Assembly (NCBI RefSeq): GCF_014649375.1
Contig: NZ_BMSX01000005.1
Span: 248,001-312,000 of the forward strand
Reading direction: 5' to 3'
Length of the DNA stretch: 64,000 nt
Source: Streptomyces aurantiogriseus
GTDB lineage: Bacteria > Actinomycetota > Actinomycetes > Streptomycetales > Streptomycetaceae
In this document: positions 62,249 through 64,000 of the stretch, in pieces
Layout of the letters: each line of letters begins with the position of its first letter
Position numbering within the stretch: the stretch's first letter is position 1
Notes under the pieces: generated by a model
Told to the model about the DNA's origin: nothing
Databases searched by the model: none
The model's input: only the letters and a program-made list of their open reading frames with translations
Translations under genes and position numbers: made by a program

Positions 62249-63586
62249 ATGCGCAGAAAGACCAGCCGCCTGCTGCGCGGCATAGCCCTCCTGTCCACCC
62301 TCGCCCTGGGCGCCACCGCCTGCGGCGGCTCGGACGACGGCTCCGACCAGAAGGCGGTCTCCGCCTCGGACATCCAGGCGGCCCTGAAGAAGGGTGGCTC
62401 GGTCACGGTCTGGGCCTGGGAGCCCACGCTGAAGACGGTCGCCGCCGACTTCGAGAAGAAGTACCCCAAGGTCAAGATCAACCTCGTCAGCGAGCGGTCC
62501 GGCGACAAGCACTACACCGCCCTGTCGAACGCCATCTCGGCCGAGAAGGGCGTGCCCGACGTCGCCCAGGTCGAGTACTTCGCGGTGAGCCAGTACTCGC
62601 TCACCAAGGGCCTCACCGACCTGGCCCCCTACGGCGCCGACAAGCTGGCCTCCAAGTACACCCCGGGTCCGTGGAACGCGGTGAGCGAGGGCAAGGCCGT
62701 CTACGGCCTGCCGATGGACTCCGGCCCGATGGCGCTGTTCTACAACAAGACGGTCTTCGACAAGTACAAGGTCGCCGTCCCGACCACCTGGGACGAGTAC
62801 GTCGACGCGGCGCGCAAGCTGCACAAGGCCGACCCCAAGGTCTACATCGCCAACGACGCCGGTGACGCGGGCTTCACCACCAGCATGCTGTGGCAGGCCG
62901 GTTCCCGTCCGTACAAGGTCGACGGCACCACGGTGAAGATCGACTTCTCCGACGCGGGCGCCAAGAAGTACACCGACACCTGGCAGAAGCTGATCGACGA
63001 GAAGCTTCTCGCGCCCATCAACGGCTGGACCGACGACTGGTACAAGGGGCTGGGCGACGGCACCATCGCCACCCTGGCCACCGGCGCCTGGATGCCCGCC
63101 AACTTCGTGACCGGTGTGCCGGGTGCCAAGGGTGACTGGCGTGCGGCCCCGATGCCGGCCTGGACCAAGGGCGACAAGGCGAGCGCGGAGAACGGCGGCA
63201 GCTCCCTGGCCCTGCCCGCGCTGGGCAAGAACAAGGAACTCGCCTACGCCTTCGTCGAGTACGCGAACTCCGGCGCCGGCGTCCAGACCCGCGTCAAGCA
63301 GGGTGCCTTCCCGGCGACCACCGCGGAGCTGCAGTCCACCGAGTTCCAGAGCACCAAGTTCGACTACTTCGGCGGGCAGGAGGCGAACAAGATCTTCGCC
63401 GACTCCGCCGCCAACGTCGCCGACGACTGGTCGTACCTGCCCTTCCAGCAGTACGCCAACTCGATCTTCAACGACACGGTCGGCAAGGCCTACGTCTCCG
63501 GCACGAAGCTGGCGGACGGCCTGAAGGCCTGGCAGGACGCCTCGGTCAAGTACGGCGAGGAGCAGGGCTTCACCGTCGAGAAGTAG
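62249..63586 (+). CDS. Sugar-binding lipoprotein of the galactoside importer
   Basis: 445 residues: signal MRRKTSRLLRGIALLSTLAL with lipobox ATAC, then a family 1 binding protein (GGSVTVWAWEPTLKTVAADF, VPDVAQVEYFAVSQYSLTKG, YGLPMDSGPMALFYNKTVFD). Many surface-exposed Trp and Tyr fit carbohydrate stacking. It is 89 bp after the permease genes with its own leader, and an intercistronic hairpin follows it, the usual arrangement for making more binding protein than permease. Confidence 0.92.
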   Translation: MRRKTSRLLRGIALLSTLALGATACGGSDDGSDQKAVSASDIQAALKKGGSVTVWAWEPTLKTVAADFEKKYPKVKINLVSERSGDKHYTALSNAISAEKGVPDVAQVEYFAVSQYSLTKGLTDLAPYGADKLASKYTPGPWNAVSEGKAVYGLPMDSGPMALFYNKTVFDKYKVAVPTTWDEYVDAARKLHKADPKVYIANDAGDAGFTTSMLWQAGSRPYKVDGTTVKIDFSDAGAKKYTDTWQKLIDEKLLAPINGWTDDWYKGLGDGTIATLATGAWMPANFVTGVPGAKGDWRAAPMPAWTKGDKASAENGGSSLALPALGKNKELAYAFVEYANSGAGVQTRVKQGAFPATTAELQSTEFQSTKFDYFGGQEANKIFADSAANVADDWSYLPFQQYANSIFNDTVGKAYVSGTKLADGLKAWQDASVKYGEEQGFTVEK

Positions 63587-63605
63587 TCGGAAAGCAGTAA
63601 ACGCC

Positions 63606-63631
63606 GGGCGGCGCGGTGATCCGCGCCGCCC
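63606..63631 (+). terminator. Intercistronic hairpin after the binding-protein gene
   Basis: GGGCGGCGCGG pairs perfectly with CCGCGCCGCCC around the loop TGAT (11-bp stem). It lies between the binding-protein stop (63586) and the beta-galactosidase start (63658) and lacks a T-run, so partial termination or mRNA stabilisation is more likely than full termination. Confidence 0.6.
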
Positions 63632-63657
63632 CGTGCACCACATTCGGAAGGACCGCC

Positions 63658-64000
63658 ATGATCTCCACCCTCCAGTCCCGCCGCCGCGGGGCGGACGGTG
63701 ACCCCGCCCCGCGTCTGGCCTACGGCGCCGACTACAACCCCGAGCAGTGGTCCCGGGACGTGTGGGAGGAGGACGTCCGGCTGATGCGCGAGGCCGGTGT
63801 CACCGTCGTGTCCGTGGGGATCTTCTCCTGGGCCCGTATCCAACCGGGCCCGGACACATGGGACTTCGGCTGGCTCGACGAGGTCATGGACCTGCTGCAC
63901 GCGGGCGGCATCGGGGTCGACCTGGCCACCGCGACCGCCTCCCCGCCGCCCTGGCTCACCACGGCCCACCCGGAGATCCTCCCGGTGACGGCGAACGGCG
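63658..64000 (+). CDS. GH42 beta-galactosidase, partial (N-terminus)
   Basis: The first 114 residues of a GH42 enzyme, cut by the window edge. The diagnostic start is LAYGADYNPEQWSRDVWEED, followed by VRLMREAGVTVVSVGIFSWA, RIQPGPDTWDFGWLDEVMD and ATATASPPPWLTTAHPEIL. There is no signal peptide, so it cleaves beta-galactosides inside the cell after import by the upstream ABC system. GGAAGGA precedes ATG 63658. The catalytic Glu pair lies outside the window. Confidence 0.93.
   Translation, partial: MISTLQSRRRGADGDPAPRLAYGADYNPEQWSRDVWEEDVRLMREAGVTVVSVGIFSWARIQPGPDTWDFGWLDEVMDLLHAGGIGVDLATATASPPPWLTTAHPEILPVTANG

Overview
This is a very GC-rich chromosomal segment that reads as Streptomyces or a close relative. 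The signs are third-position GC bias, GTG/TTG starts, many lipoprotein solute-binding proteins, LacI/IclR/LysR/MarR regulators, a CebR-type operator, a MASE1/PP2C signalling pair and secreted polysaccharide hydrolases. It looks like an accessory, catabolic part of the chromosome. I see no rRNA, no convincing tRNA, no CRISPR array and no complete insertion sequence.

Layout. 1-987: end of a secreted S33 peptidase. 1310-6735: carbohydrate operon on the minus strand (DUF6807 protein, cupin, binding protein, two permeases, DUF624 protein) behind a LacI-type operator. 6924-8929: divergent MFS efflux pump and MarR regulator. 9106-11438: small conserved genes, an exported protein and a class F sortase. 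11500-13164: secreted GH5 mannanase with FN3 and CBM2, with a perfect CebR-type box upstream. 13298-15216: MASE1 sensor and separate PP2C phosphatase. 15537-16140: decayed ferredoxin reductase/DUF6510 locus. 16168-19029: phosphoglucomutase, small membrane protein, PlsC. 19030-19617: gene debris. 19618-24903: LacI-controlled isomerase, binding protein, Gfo/Idh and TIM-barrel genes without ABC permease or ATPase. 24973-25717: transposase remnant plus a wHTH gene. 25792-26589: internally deleted Gfo/Idh gene.

26955-40531 is a large organic-acid island: etfB stub, acyl-CoA dehydrogenase, class III CoA-transferase, LysR, alpha/beta hydrolase, two-subunit TPP decarboxylase, aldehyde dehydrogenase, a collapsed MHS transporter, a MaoC-like hydratase, a CitE-like CoA-ester lyase, a second LysR, three coupled RraA/HMG-aldolase-like genes and a frameshifted hydrolase. 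CoA-transferase, hydratase and lyase match the logic of itaconate/mesaconate/citramalate breakdown, and RraA-like aldolases also release pyruvate from branched keto-diacids. I infer one pathway turning branched C5-C6 dicarboxylates into pyruvate and acetyl-CoA.

40590-43274 is a gene graveyard (P450, ferredoxin reductase, LuxR regulator, DUF418, aldehyde dehydrogenase, IS110 stub). Then come a MerR-type regulator (43438-43812), a kilobase without a confident gene, a secreted NucA/NucB-type nuclease with a DUF6461 gene, a TMEM175-type channel, a lipoprotein hydrolase, a beta-lactamase-fold serine hydrolase, a D-erythronate dehydrogenase beside a deleted isomerase, glycerol kinase with an IclR regulator, an RsbW-like ATP-binding protein, a DUF6174 lipoprotein, an esterase remnant and CopC/CopD. 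58940-64000 is a beta-galactoside utilisation locus: LacI repressor, twin perfect/near-perfect operators, two permeases, binding protein and the start of a GH42 beta-galactosidase.

The most striking overall property is decay. At least fifteen loci are truncated, frameshifted or internally deleted while their neighbours look intact.
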